Origin: Oreohelix idahoensis
Lineage: Eukaryota > Mollusca > Gastropoda > Stylommatophora > Oreohelicidae
Assembly (NCBI GenBank): GCA_024509875.1
Contig: JAMPIV010012423.1
Coordinates: 1 to 64,000 of the forward strand
Reading direction: 5' to 3'
Length of the DNA stretch: 64,000 nucleotides
The translations under genes and the position numbers were made by a program. Under the pieces are notes generated by a model. It saw only the letters and a list, made by a program, of their open reading frames with translations. It made no database searches and was not told where the DNA came from. Numbering within the stretch: the first letter of the stretch is position 1; every line of letters begins with the position of its first letter. Below are positions 1 to 10,217 of this stretch, piece after piece.

Positions 1-491
1 CTTGTTCTACACATGTAGGACAGTGGTCCCTACATTAAACAAACTAAGAACACTGATAGCTTCCAAAACAACACGATCACTCAACATGTACCAAGCGGTC
101 ATGATGAATACTCTACCTACATTACCGAGACAGACAGAACTTAAATTGTTAACTCTATTAGCTGAATTTAGATATTTAGTGTGGACATGTAGGAATAGGG
201 CAGTACATGACGGCATACATTACGACAGTAGAATTTTTTCACAGATATATGAACAAATAACACATAACATAACAGAACAAATTTGAATTTTTGATTGTTT
301 AAATAAATATTTATTTGACCTTTTGGTCATTGTACAAAGCAGGTAGCTTTGTTTGTAAATACTATAAATGTAAATATTCCTTAACATATGTCCTCATTAA
401 TCATTTCATGGTAGGGGGTCACACCCCTTTGTCGATGTATCATTAATCATTTCATTGTTCAACTGTTTTCGAATATATTGGGGGGAGGGTT
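1..491 (+). mobile_element. 3' end of an upstream Tx1-like LINE copy
   Basis: Positions 2-286 encode the last 94 residues of a LINE ORF2 and closely match the end of the full ORF2 at 5675-5959. The following 3' UTR (to about 491) matches the 3' UTR at 5960-6180, including the shared block around GGTAGGGGGTCACACC. The copy lacks the terminal AATAAA and poly(A) segment that the downstream copy has. At about 491 it runs straight into the 5' end of the next copy in the same orientation. Its 5' part lies outside the window. Confidence 0.85.
2..286 (+). pseudogene. LINE ORF2 C-terminal fragment
   Basis: This is the carboxyl end of a LINE ORF2 protein, starting within the C-terminal zinc-finger segment and ending at TGA 284-286. 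It differs from the full copy downstream by only a few residues. The open frame probably continues upstream of the window, so whether this copy is complete cannot be judged here. Confidence 0.8.
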
Positions 492-603
492 TTTTTCTGG
501 ACTTTTGGTGGTGTTAGCTTAGGCTTTGGCTTAAGCTAGCCTTTGTGACTTTGTTTTACATTTCCAGTTGGTTTCAGGGCCAAGAGGAAGATAATATACA
601 AGA

Positions 604-1320
604 ATGTCTGCACCTATTGTGCCAACTATCCTTATTGATATTGAAAAAGATCTGGAAGGTGGTAGTCTGCACAGGCAGGGTACCTTGGTAATCACTATTA
701 CTGGGCCGCAGGCCAATAGAGCATCATACTCTCTTATATCGAGTATTCTGGCTGGGCCAGCAGGAGTTGGGTTGAGTGGCATTGCCACACTCTACAGATT
801 TGCCGGACCCTTTAAGTGGTACGCTACGCTGACGGCGGCCGCACAAATGAAATTTTACCAAGGCCTACATGGCAAAAAGTTTGAATGGTCCAATCCGCAA
901 ATGTCCATATATATAGAACATTTGGACAAAGAAAGGTCTAAAGGTGTACTCCACTGGATGCCCCCTACGATAAAACCTGAGGCAGCGCAGAGAATTGCGG
1001 CCGAGATATCGGGCGACAAGGATGCGGAGGTCTTCCGAATAAAAACAGCCTCTGATAAATGGAACTTCCTATACAGGCCTTCTCAACACCTAATTCCGCA
1101 TTTTGTCCACTTGAAAGCGGCGGAAGACAAAATCTTGAGGGTATCGGTGGCCCTACCCGGACGGAGAGTCCAATGCGCGATATGCGGGCTAGACACACAC
1201 TGGGTAAGCCAGTGCCCCAGCAAGCGGGCGCCACCCCCCCCGGACCAAACAAACGAGAGAGACAAGAGAGGAAGAGGCAGTCGCCGAGAGAACGCCGGCG
1301 GAACAGAGCAGGGCAAATGA
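604..1320 (+). CDS. LINE ORF1 protein, zinc-knuckle nucleic-acid binding
   Basis: This 238-residue protein starts at ATG 604, about 110 bp after the start of the element. It carries one CX2CX4HX4C zinc knuckle (CAICGLDTHWVSQC) near residues 190-203, followed by a basic, Arg-rich tail. LINE ORF1 proteins bind the element RNA and form the ribonucleoprotein used in retrotransposition. The frame closes at TGA 1318-1320, but the +1 frame stays open through 1774 and encodes a Ser/Pro/Lys-rich segment that reads as a natural continuation. The intact protein may therefore be near 390 residues, with a one-base indel or frameshift near 1290-1318. No direct protein match was available to test this. Confidence 0.75.
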   Translation: MSAPIVPTILIDIEKDLEGGSLHRQGTLVITITGPQANRASYSLISSILAGPAGVGLSGIATLYRFAGPFKWYATLTAAAQMKFYQGLHGKKFEWSNPQMSIYIEHLDKERSKGVLHWMPPTIKPEAAQRIAAEISGDKDAEVFRIKTASDKWNFLYRPSQHLIPHFVHLKAAEDKILRVSVALPGRRVQCAICGLDTHWVSQCPSKRAPPPPDQTNERDKRGRGSRRENAGGTEQGK

Positions 1321-1774
1321 GCTCCCTGCCCCAGATAGCCCTCAAGCCGGAGTTGATGGGGAGGACTTTAGAACTTTCCTCTCTAGGAAAGACAACAAGA
1401 ATAGGAAGAGGTTATTGCTCCAGACAACGGGACCGAGCAAGGTTAAAGAAGTTAAGCGAAACGAAAGCAAGTCGCCAAGTAAGCGTTCCCCCAGTAGAAG
1501 GGATTTACCACCATCGCCAAGGGCATCTACACCAGAGCCCTCCCCGAAGTGGATTTCGTCGACACCTGTAGTCGACGAAAGAGCAGCGTCAACGCCAAAT
1601 AGTCCTATAAGAGGGTCGCCAACAACACCCGAGGTTCCAGAGGCGCCAACACCAGTGAACACACAAGTTTCATTAAATTGGGCAGCAGCAACAGAGGTAG
1701 ATGACATGGAAGCCATGTTGTCAGAGGCAAGCCTGTATATAGACGGGCAAGCTTTCGAAGACGTAAGTTCATGA
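1321..1774 (+). pseudogene. Probable ORF1 C-terminal extension, frame-shifted
   Basis: In the frame +1 to ORF1, the sequence from about 1290 to TGA 1772-1774 is open without a plausible start of its own. It encodes a low-complexity Ser/Pro/Lys segment (KSPSKRSPSRRDLPPSPR) and ends in an acidic stretch. Composition and position suggest the tail of ORF1 rather than a separate protein. The alternative is that ORF1 simply ends at 1320 and this is untranslated. Confidence 0.5.
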
Positions 1775-2200
1775 GAGTGTGTTTACAAGTCTTTCTTCCC
1801 TGCACTGGGGCTCAGTGTGATTTGATGATGTCCAACGCCGCGCAAGTACGAGTTGTTAGTTCCAGAGGTCAGATGACGGATGGTGCAAGTGTGGGCACGC
1901 CCAAGATACACCCACAGGTCATCACCCCCTGTGAGCTTACTGACGAGACGGACACAACAACACCAGTGCGTGGGAAGATGCTCCTTTTCAAGTTGGCCTT
2001 ACAGAAACTCGCCAATTGCTTTGTAACCTTAAAAGTAAAATGTAAAAATAACTATAGTTTAGAATGTGTGCCTTATATTTTAAGAGTTGGTGTTCTTTTC
2101 TTTAGTGTAAATATTACTATATTGATGTTTTGGTTCCTACACACTCTAACATGAGCACAGTTTTAGTTAAGCAGTCAACCCCCCCCCCCCCCCTACTGGG
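1775..2200 (+). other. Inter-ORF spacer of the LINE
   Basis: This stretch between ORF1 and ORF2 has no recognisable domain. A small frame (1771-2154) is open but ends in a hydrophobic, low-information segment. A run of 15 C residues lies at 2179-2193, just before the opening of ORF2. Confidence 0.55.
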
Positions 2201-5200
2201 GTGGGAGAGTTAGGCGACGCAGTTTCATCTGCGCTCAGCCTAAATAATCATAGCAGAACGGATAGTCAGCCCAGTCATGTAACAGAGAGCGGTCAGCCCA
2301 CAGTCACCGCTCTGCTGTGTAAGCCATGTGCATCAAGTATCACTTTGCCTAGTACATTTATTACAACACACAATAAACCATCAACTAGCGCTTTGTTGTG
2401 TAATTTACCTGTGGCGGGTAGCCAGCCCCAGACCACTGCCCTGCCTCGTAATTCAAAAGAGACAAACGGTCCGCACTCAGTCCCCGTTTTGTCAAATAGT
2501 TTAGATATGGCAAGTGGCCACTCTGCCACTTTGCCAGGTAGACAGTTTGCAACAAGTGGCCAACCCCAGCTTACCACTTTGTCAAGCAGCCTAGTGCTAA
2601 TATCCCTCAACATCAATGGATTGAGGAATAAGCTAGAGCACATTATCAAACTAATTAAAAAAGAGAAACCCGACTTTTTGTTCTTGCAACAAACGGGGAT
2701 TACTTCTAGGTATCATGCCGACCAGATAGTAACTAGATTAGGACTTAAACATGGCTGGTTCGCCCGGGGCACCTGCCATGGGGGTACTGCCATCCTCCAA
2801 ATAAATGAGGATTGGGAAGCAGTACATTATAGAACAGACAATTGTGGCAGAATTGTCATTATACAAATACAAAATAAACACAATAAACATGACACGCATA
2901 CACTCATCAATATATACGCACCCGCACTATACACTGACCAACCCAAATTTTACGACGGACTGTATGACACTATAGATAAACACTACAAAGGAACTAGAAT
3001 AGTATTAGGGGGAGATTTTAACTGTGTTTTGGCCTTTTTAGACAGTAGTTCCTTTGGACCCGTATCCCAGAGAAAGAAAATTCAAATCCCCCTATCAGTA
3101 CGACATTTACAACCCATCCTTGACAAACATGACCTAGTAGACGTTTACAGAAAACTACAACCGAACACACAAGCTTTCACATTTCACGACAAGACAAACC
3201 CTTATTTTAGACAGGCCTCAAGACTGGACAGGTTTTACGCATCTAATAGTTACAATATACATAAAACTTTCCATATAAAAAACACGCTTAAATTTACAGA
3301 CCATCAAGCAGTATACACAGTTTTAAGTACGGGGCACACATATACAAAATTAAAGAGATCCCCACATTGGAAATTCAACAATAATTTGCTAACAAATACT
3401 TTCTTCACAGACACAATAACACAACTCATTCAGGGTTACACACAGGATATCCCCAATAACAACATTGCAGAATATTGGGACCTGTTAAAAAACACAATAA
3501 GGGATAGAACGCAGATTTTAGCAACAACAATACACAGGGCTTTTAAGAGGGAACAAAATATATTAGAAGACGCAATAAGTTTAACAAAGCAGATAGACAA
3601 ATCTAACCCACACATTCATTCTTTAGAAGAGCAGTTAGACCTGTACAAACAACACACATACCAAGGAGCTCTCCTTAGGTCAAAATTAAATACTATTACA
3701 CAGGAAACACCCAGTAGACAATATTTAGCGATTGAGCAAAATGTACAACACAGTAGACAGATTCACGAAATATTTGATATGAATGGAAAGCATCAGACAG
3801 AAGACACTAATATTAGGCACGCTTTTTTTGAATACTACACGCAATTATACGCTAAAGAACCAACTAACGTAAACACACAGGATAAATTTCTACACTACAC
3901 AAAACGTTTAAGTGATGATGAGAGCAGGAAATTAGACGAAACTTTAACTTTAGAAAACTTAAGGGAAGCGATTAGTACTTTCCAGAAAAATAAATCACCC
4001 GGCCCAGATGGGTTAACGGCAGAATTTTACTTTTTCTTTTTCCCAATTTTAGGACCCCTTTTAATTAAAGTATTTGAGGAAGCCTTCCAGAAAGGAGAGC
4101 TTCCGAACAGTTTAAATGAATCTTTTATTACTTTAATACCTAAAGATAATGCTGACAGAAAGTCAATAAAAAATTACAGGCCTATTTCGCTTTTAAATAC
4201 TGATTATAAAATCTTGGCCAAAGCTCTCACTCTGAAACTTAAATTATTCATGAAGAAGTTGGTACATCCTGACCAACAATGCAGTGTACACGGTAGGAAC
4301 ATTTGTAGACATACACACTTCATAAGGGATTTCATTACATACACGCATGATAGACAGTGTCAAAGTGCAATACTATCACTAGATCAGGAAAAAGCCTTTG
4401 ACAGGGTATCACATTCCTTTCTACACAAAACTTTACAAGCAAACAACATAGGTACTTATTTTAGAACATGGATAGAGATCTTATATAAAAAAACCCACAG
4501 TAGAATACTAATTAATCACAGTTTAAGTGACCCAGTTAGGCTGACACGATCAGTGAGACAAGGCTGCCCTTTGTCTCCCCTGTTATACGTTTTAACACTA
4601 GAACCAGTGCTGGAAAGAATAAGACAAGATGTAAACATCACGGGGACTTTTGTACCCGGGCAGGGGGAAAGAAAATCATTAGCGTACGCTGATGATACTC
4701 TATTCCTTCCAGCAACTGTAGATTCCATAAGAAAGATATTAGAAACCTTTACAGAGTTTGGATACGCTAACGAATCCAAACTAAATATTCAAAAATCTAG
4801 TCTAATGGGTTTAGGTAAATGGGCAAATAAAACAGATTTCCCTTTTCAGTTAACGCAAGTTAACAGAATCAAAATTTATGGGATAAGCTACTCTTGTAAC
4901 CCCCACGACCCTAATACAGAGACATGGGTAAAGTTAGTAGATAAAATTCAAAACATGCTAGAGAAATATAAATACAAGACAGCTACTATTTTTGGGAGAA
5001 GTATCATAGTGAACTGTTTCATTATGCCTAAAATAATATATACAGCAAATATTCAGATTATGCCAAAGTCAGTGGTAACTAAAATAAATGTACTAATTAG
5101 GAATTTCATTTTTAAGGGCACCTTTAAAAGCATTAAACATTTAACCCTAATACAGCCCAAACATAAAGGGGGGATAGCCTTACAAGACATTAGCACTAAG

Positions 5201-5959
5201 ATTAAAGCTTTAAGGATTAAATATATAGGGGAGATAATTAAAAACCCAAGCTTGTACCCCCTAGCACATTACTACATCGGACTTAGGCTAATTAAGTTAC
5301 ACAAACTAGAAAACAACCAACCACATTCCTTTGACACCCCACCACCTTTTTATAGGATATGCATAGGAAATCTAAAAGGGAATGAACAGTTAATAAAACA
5401 AGACACTAAACTCATATACAAACTTTTAGTAGGAGCACAGGAACCCCACTTAGGTACACGAATAAAACGAGGGTACAACCTTTTTAAAACAGACTACACA
5501 CAAAGCTTCACAAACATCCATGCAATAGACGTCAAGCCACAAGCCAAACAAGTTACATTTAGGTTACTGTACGGTTTAACACCTATCATGAGTAAGCATT
5601 CAGCAATGAAAGCAGGCAAGGCGCCACCAAGGTGTAAACTGTGCAGTAACAACACAATAGAAACAAAGGACCACTTGTTCTACACATGTAGGACAGTGGT
5701 CCCTACATTAAACAAACTAAGAACAGTGATAACTTCCAAGACACCACGATCACTCAACATGTACCAAGCGGTCATGTTGAATACTTTACCTACATTACAG
5801 AGACAGACAGAACTTAAATTGTTAACTCTATTAGCTGAATTCAGATATTTAGTGTGGACATGTAGGAATAGGGCAGTACATGACGGCATACATTACAATA
5901 GTAGAATTTTTTTACAGATATATGAACAAATAACACATAACACAATGGAACAAATTTGA
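2201..5959 (+). CDS. LINE ORF2: APE endonuclease, reverse transcriptase
   Basis: This open frame of 1252 codons has no internal stop. A Ser/Thr-rich leader of about 130 residues precedes an APE-type endonuclease: SLNINGLR near residue 135, LGGDFN near 270, RLDRFYAS near 343 and TDH 366-368. Reverse transcriptase follows, with NKSPGPDG near 600, RPISLLN near 660, LDQEKAFD near 728, RQGCPLSPLLY near 787 and the catalytic YADD at 829-832. A CX2CX9HX4C zinc finger sits at 1145-1163. The frame opens at GTG 2201; the true start may be a later ATG, for example at 2507. The usual endonuclease LQETH motif reads LQQTG here (residues 162-166), replacing a metal-binding Glu. Otherwise the protein looks intact and recent. 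Confidence 0.92.
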   Translation: MGELGDAVSSALSLNNHSRTDSQPSHVTESGQPTVTALLCKPCASSITLPSTFITTHNKPSTSALLCNLPVAGSQPQTTALPRNSKETNGPHSVPVLSNSLDMASGHSATLPGRQFATSGQPQLTTLSSSLVLISLNINGLRNKLEHIIKLIKKEKPDFLFLQQTGITSRYHADQIVTRLGLKHGWFARGTCHGGTAILQINEDWEAVHYRTDNCGRIVIIQIQNKHNKHDTHTLINIYAPALYTDQPKFYDGLYDTIDKHYKGTRIVLGGDFNCVLAFLDSSSFGPVSQRKKIQIPLSVRHLQPILDKHDLVDVYRKLQPNTQAFTFHDKTNPYFRQASRLDRFYASNSYNIHKTFHIKNTLKFTDHQAVYTVLSTGHTYTKLKRSPHWKFNNNLLTNTFFTDTITQLIQGYTQDIPNNNIAEYWDLLKNTIRDRTQILATTIHRAFKREQNILEDAISLTKQIDKSNPHIHSLEEQLDLYKQHTYQGALLRSKLNTITQETPSRQYLAIEQNVQHSRQIHEIFDMNGKHQTEDTNIRHAFFEYYTQLYAKEPTNVNTQDKFLHYTKRLSDDESRKLDETLTLENLREAISTFQKNKSPGPDGLTAEFYFFFFPILGPLLIKVFEEAFQKGELPNSLNESFITLIPKDNADRKSIKNYRPISLLNTDYKILAKALTLKLKLFMKKLVHPDQQCSVHGRNICRHTHFIRDFITYTHDRQCQSAILSLDQEKAFDRVSHSFLHKTLQANNIGTYFRTWIEILYKKTHSRILINHSLSDPVRLTRSVRQGCPLSPLLYVLTLEPVLERIRQDVNITGTFVPGQGERKSLAYADDTLFLPATVDSIRKILETFTEFGYANESKLNIQKSSLMGLGKWANKTDFPFQLTQVNRIKIYGISYSCNPHDPNTETWVKLVDKIQNMLEKYKYKTATIFGRSIIVNCFIMPKIIYTANIQIMPKSVVTKINVLIRNFIFKGTFKSIKHLTLIQPKHKGGIALQDISTKIKALRIKYIGEIIKNPSLYPLAHYYIGLRLIKLHKLENNQPHSFDTPPPFYRICIGNLKGNEQLIKQDTKLIYKLLVGAQEPHLGTRIKRGYNLFKTDYTQSFTNIHAIDVKPQAKQVTFRLLYGLTPIMSKHSAMKAGKAPPRCKLCSNNTIETKDHLFYTCRTVVPTLNKLRTVITSKTPRSLNMYQAVMLNTLPTLQRQTELKLLTLLAEFRYLVWTCRNRAVHDGIHYNSRIFLQIYEQITHNTMEQI

Positions 5960-6225
5960 AATTGTTGTTAAATGTTTAAATAAATAATTATTTGACCCTT
6001 TGGTCAACACACAAAGCAGGTAGCTTTGTTGTAAATACTATAAAATGTAAATACTTATTAACATATGTCCTCATTAATCATTTCATGGTAGGGGGTCACA
6101 CCCCTTTGTCGATGTACCATTAATCATCACCCATGTTCAACTATTTTCCAATATTGACTTGCAATATATGGGGGGGAGGGTCTTATCTTGAGTATGTTTA
6201 CTTGGTGTTTTTTTTTTTTTTTTTT

Positions 6226-6256
<31 letters not shown>

Positions 6257-6307
6257 AAATGTGATACTTGTAAAAATTTTTGTAAATAATATTGTTATAC
6301 TGACCTC

Positions 6308-6315
6308 AATAAAGG

Positions 6316-6346
<31 letters not shown>
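6308..6346 (+). terminator. LINE polyadenylation signal and A tail
   Basis: AATAAA at 6308-6313 is followed seven bases later by 26 A residues, then directly by element A LTR sequence. This is the expected junction of target-primed reverse transcription. Confidence 0.9.
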
Positions 6347-6348
<2 letters not shown>

Positions 6349-9084
6349 TCTCAAGAAATGTGAAACCTGCGGTTCGCAGAAGGGCTACAGAATTAGCTAG
6401 ATATAGAAAGGTAGTAATAGGAAATTCAGGAGAACCCTTAGAATTGATTAATAATTTGTGCTGCTAAACCTAGGATTAGCTCATAGGGGTGATAGTAAGA
6501 CAGTGATAGGTGACGGACTTCTGAATATTCTGGTAAGAGGTCTTTAACTCTAATTATGCTTGACTTAAGTGAAGAGAGACATGTTTTTTTTTGAAAAACG
6601 CTCAACATGATGTCACAGGCTAAGGAAGCTCACATTTAAGGGAGCGAGCTACAGAAGAGAATATTGAAGCTAAGGCAATATTAAAGCTTAAAAAAAGTGA
6701 ATAACTTTTATTATTAGATAGCCAGTGTTACGTGCAGTCTTTGATATCTTACAATATTATACATAGGTAATTTTTTAGTGCTTAAGGGAAAGTCATTATT
6801 GAGTTACTTCCCTTGAAAGTTGTGCCATCTCGTCGATCAAACTCCGCGGATAAATCCATTTTACTGCGATTTATTCGTTGTTTGGGTAATAATAGATTGT
6901 TCTTGCTTCAGAATATCTATGGCCTGAATTTATGTGTATTGTTTGTCTGAGTAGGACGAGTCTGTCTTATATCTGTATATCTTTACATATCTAAGTCGAA
7001 CCATATGTTCTGTTGTCTCTAGAGAGGTCAAAGGCTATTCGGCGGATGTGTCGCTAGAGTGTGGGGTGATTTGGCTTCGTCCTGATAGGGACTGTGTGTT
7101 TCCTATGTCGGCCTGTCGCCGGGAAAAAGTGATCTCAGTATTTGTGGGGAAAGTGATAGTCGTCTAAACCTATCGTGTATGCTTTACCCCAGTGTTTATT
7201 CATATTGCCAAGGAATGGCAGTTTCATATTCCCTCTACCAAGGTAATCAAAGATACTCTTATGAACTCTCGATCGAAGCCACCATTTTCGATAGTTACGA
7301 TTTGAATGTCTAAGAGAATATATTTGACTCGATGAAAACGACTTCGATTCCTAGCAGCACTATATCCTGTAGATTGCAGTCAATTGTTCATGATCAAATC
7401 TACAGAGCAATGCAATGTTTTATGAATGACTAACTTTAGGACAGATTCATTATCTGCATCCAAACGTGAGTGACAGTTCACGAGTGAAGCCATCTTGGAA
7501 CCAAAACATGTAGCGACTTTCAAGAAGAGAAAGGGGATGCCCGTATTATCGCTTGTTTAGTCCAGAGATCACTGCTACACATGAGAACCCGTTATTAGCG
7601 GTTCAATATTATTATATGAAAAAATATGTGCTGAACATTATGTTGAAGAATCGTCGCTAGACGAGATTAGGTTTAGAAGCCATCTGAAATATTGTTTATA
7701 AGCTGACGTGCTCAGTCAGTGAAGTCAGATGATATATGTATGGGCGATACTGAGTGCTTGGCTACTGACAGTCCATTATACACTTATTCTACATGAGTGC
7801 CCATGTAACATTGCAAGACCATTTATCCACTGTACTATGATGTATTATGCCAACCTGTGATTTGTCACTATCTGTGCTGTCGAGTGTGTACGTCCAATTA
7901 AACTTTAGAAAAGGTACACAGTCGTTGGTGTCGATGACTTCCAGTCATACATGAGTGTGAGAAAAGAACATTTGTCAACAACATGAACCCTTATCATCAT
8001 TCGCACATTGTACACTCAATCCATGTCTACACACCACTGCGTAGGTCAAGTTGACATTCCATACACTACAGTGGAGCAAACAACACCATAGAGATCTTAT
8101 CAACTGATGATGATGATGATGTCTGCTTCCATCCACTTATATCTATCTTTTGGTGGATATCATTAACGGGAATAAAAATCCAACATTATTAACCTTATCA
8201 GCCAGGTTGGGCTGTCATACAAAGAAGATGAGACATTGTTATTAAACAAGAAAATTGCATAGAGTTTTGCAACACTGTCGTATGGTTATGCGCTCTCTCG
8301 CCAACGTAAGTATCGAAGCCAGATACTACAACACTTGTCGACGTTGGATTTACAAAATAAGTTGGTTTTGTTTGAGATGCTTCTTAACAGGGTATAAGAC
8401 TGATCAGGTTGAAACAGATTAGAGGACAGAAGAGTAAATGGTGAATTAGATTACTGAGAAACAACTCATGCGCTCTCACTAAAGAGTAAGTATGAAGATG
8501 CCTCCACAGCTGCACCTGATATTATAACTTTATATGTAATTTATGAATTGATATTGATGCATGCAATTGAGCCAGGCCTGACAGGTTATAGCACTTTAGT
8601 CAAGAGTCTACAGTAAGGAATATAATAAAATCTTTGGGAAAATACATAGAGCCTGGGTCTGGTTGCCTGGATATAAAATGGAGATTGGAATGTACCTTTA
8701 TGAAAAAGGATTGTGGAACATGTTATGTAAATAAAAGTTAATATATTTGGAAATACAGCACTCAAGTTGGTTTAATCAATAAAAGGATGTGGAGTGGGTA
8801 TGTGAGAAAGAGTTAAACCTATATCACATATATAGCCTTAAAACCACTAGTACAAGCACGTCGCTGCTCACCACCAAGGAGGGAAGAACGTTCACTGGGA
8901 GTCAAAAGAAAAAGACGAACCTTATATCATCCAGGAATCATCATCTCTGGCGGAACAAGGGGGCCAGTAGGAGAAATAGTCTCACTTGGAGGAAAGAAAC
9001 AAAGTAAATAATAGATAACTAGGCCTGCCTCAGTCACCTAGTTATAGTTAGGATTGGACAGGGACCATCACCAGCTCGGTCACA
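6347..9084 (+). repeat. Element A 5' LTR, interrupted at 6726-8200
   Basis: 6347-6725 matches 16152-16527 and 8201-9084 matches the rest of the 3' copy to 17408. AATAAA lies at 8778-8783. The left end abuts the LINE poly(A) tail, so the true start is lost or lies upstream of the window. Two similar blocks (at 8285 and 8467) each contain a perfect GTAAGTAT, a 5' splice-site consensus. Confidence 0.85.
6726..8200 (+). mobile_element. Solo LTR, family B
   Basis: This 1475-bp insertion is absent from the matching position in the 3' LTR of element A. It begins TGTTACG, ends TTATCA (TG...CA) and is flanked by GCCAG at 6721-6725 and 8201-8205, a 5-bp target duplication typical of LTR integration. 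No coding region is present. A (GAT)n microsatellite lies near 8107. A diverged relative lies on the minus strand near 42749-43888. Confidence 0.88.
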
Positions 9085-9096
9085 TAATATCCTATT

Positions 9097-9110
9097 TGGC
9101 GCCGTGACCA
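9097..9110 (+). promoter_or_regulatory. Candidate primer-binding site of element A
   Basis: TGGCGCCGTGACCA lies 12 bases after the shared LTR end. A TGG-initial segment complementary to a tRNA 3' CCA end is expected here. The gap to the LTR is longer than usual, and the tRNA species is not assigned. Confidence 0.6.
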
Positions 9111-9129
9111 CTCCTCCGACAGCGACAAA

Positions 9130-10152
9130 ATGGCTACACCATTTCCAGAGGAAACATATCATCAACAACAGCCTATGCCAGCCCAAATGCCAACAGAACA
9201 GCAATGTACAATGGCTGCATTACAAACTATTACTGAAACAATGAATGAGATGGGTCATTACACAAAATATAGCCAAATTAAATCGAGTGTGACACCATTC
9301 ACAGGAGAGGCCAAACATTTTAGACAATGGATAAAGGATGTTGAAAAGTCAGCAAAAATGATAAATGCAGTCACAGACACAGACCGCAAAATGATATTAC
9401 ATTTAACATCAGCATCCTTGGTCTCAGACTTTTTGCGGAGACGAGAAAGCACATACCCCATGGAGACTTATGAATCGCTAAAGAAGGAATTAACGTCAAG
9501 ATATAGCGACATCACCAATACCGAGCATGCATGGGCACTTCTTCGTCGCACACGACAACAGAAAAATGAATCAATTCAGTCATATGGGGAGAAATTATTA
9601 AATTTAGTAGAAGAGGCATCCTCAAATAGTTTAGCACTATCACCAGATATGGAAAAACATCTGGTGGGCACTTTTGTAGATGGTTTATTAAGTACCAACA
9701 CTAAACTATACTTGATTAGGAAGGACCCCACAACAATAAACGAGGCAATCCAAATAGCAGTGAGGGAACAGAATGTGCAGACTAGGTTCAACCAATGCGT
9801 TGAGCAAGACGCTATAGTGGAAACACACACAGAACACGAGCCCATGGAGGTCGGACATTCTCGAACACGTTGGCACCGTCAACGTCAGTCAAGACACCAA
9901 CAACCAGAAAGCAGGAACAGACAACAAAACATACAACAGGTCAATGTTCCCATTTGCTTCGCATGTGGATTTAGAGGACATTTCGCCCGTCAGTGTAGAC
10001 AACAGTCACGCCCATTTCAGAATAGTTACGATAACACGGGATATAGTGGCAATAACAACAGGCAGAATGTTAGAGGAGCGCGTTCAACTTATAGTTTCAC
10101 AAGGGGACAATCAAGAAGGTACGATCAGGGAAATGGACCAGTCAACCATTAA
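9130..10152 (+). CDS. Gag protein of element A
   Basis: The 340-residue protein starts at ATG 9130, 20 bases after the primer-binding site. Residues about 55-220 resemble the retrotransposon Gag capsid region (FRQWIKDVEKSAK, then an alpha-helical core with YGEKLLNLVEEA). A single zinc knuckle of form CX2CX4HX4C lies at residues 276-289 (CFACGFRGHFARQC), within a Gln/Arg/Asn-rich RNA-binding tail. Gag packages the element RNA into cytoplasmic particles. The reading frame is intact. The protease follows in a different frame 65 bases later. Confidence 0.88.
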   Translation: MATPFPEETYHQQQPMPAQMPTEQQCTMAALQTITETMNEMGHYTKYSQIKSSVTPFTGEAKHFRQWIKDVEKSAKMINAVTDTDRKMILHLTSASLVSDFLRRRESTYPMETYESLKKELTSRYSDITNTEHAWALLRRTRQQKNESIQSYGEKLLNLVEEASSNSLALSPDMEKHLVGTFVDGLLSTNTKLYLIRKDPTTINEAIQIAVREQNVQTRFNQCVEQDAIVETHTEHEPMEVGHSRTRWHRQRQSRHQQPESRNRQQNIQQVNVPICFACGFRGHFARQCRQQSRPFQNSYDNTGYSGNNNRQNVRGARSTYSFTRGQSRRYDQGNGPVNH

Positions 10153-10217
10153 GCAGGACCGTTAGTGGTGACTACAAAAGTGACGAAGATAACTTCTCTC
10201 ATCGTAGGTCTAAAAAC

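Larger units (their letters stand above)
492..6346 (+). mobile_element. Near full-length Tx1-like LINE
   Basis: This non-LTR retrotransposon has a short 5' UTR (about 492-603), an ORF1 with a zinc knuckle, a long ORF2 with endonuclease and reverse transcriptase, a 3' UTR with long T runs (6207-6256), AATAAA at 6308-6313 and a 26-base A tail ending at 6346. The RT wording (NYRPISLLNTDYKILAKAL, HPDQQ, YADD) is typical of the L1/Tx1 group, whose members often choose specific targets. Sequence after the A tail equals the LTR at 16152 onward, so this LINE is inserted in the 5' LTR of element A. No target duplication can be checked because the 5' flank is another LINE copy. Confidence 0.9.

Noticed and set aside
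1059..1571. Arg-rich 170-codon frame overlapping ORF1
   Set aside because: It is the shifted reading of the zinc-knuckle ORF1 and its SP-rich tail, with no motif of its own.
8789..9007. Small frame conserved at 17114-17335
   Set aside because: It lies in the two LTRs of element A; the frames diverge at an A-run indel, so coding is unsupported.
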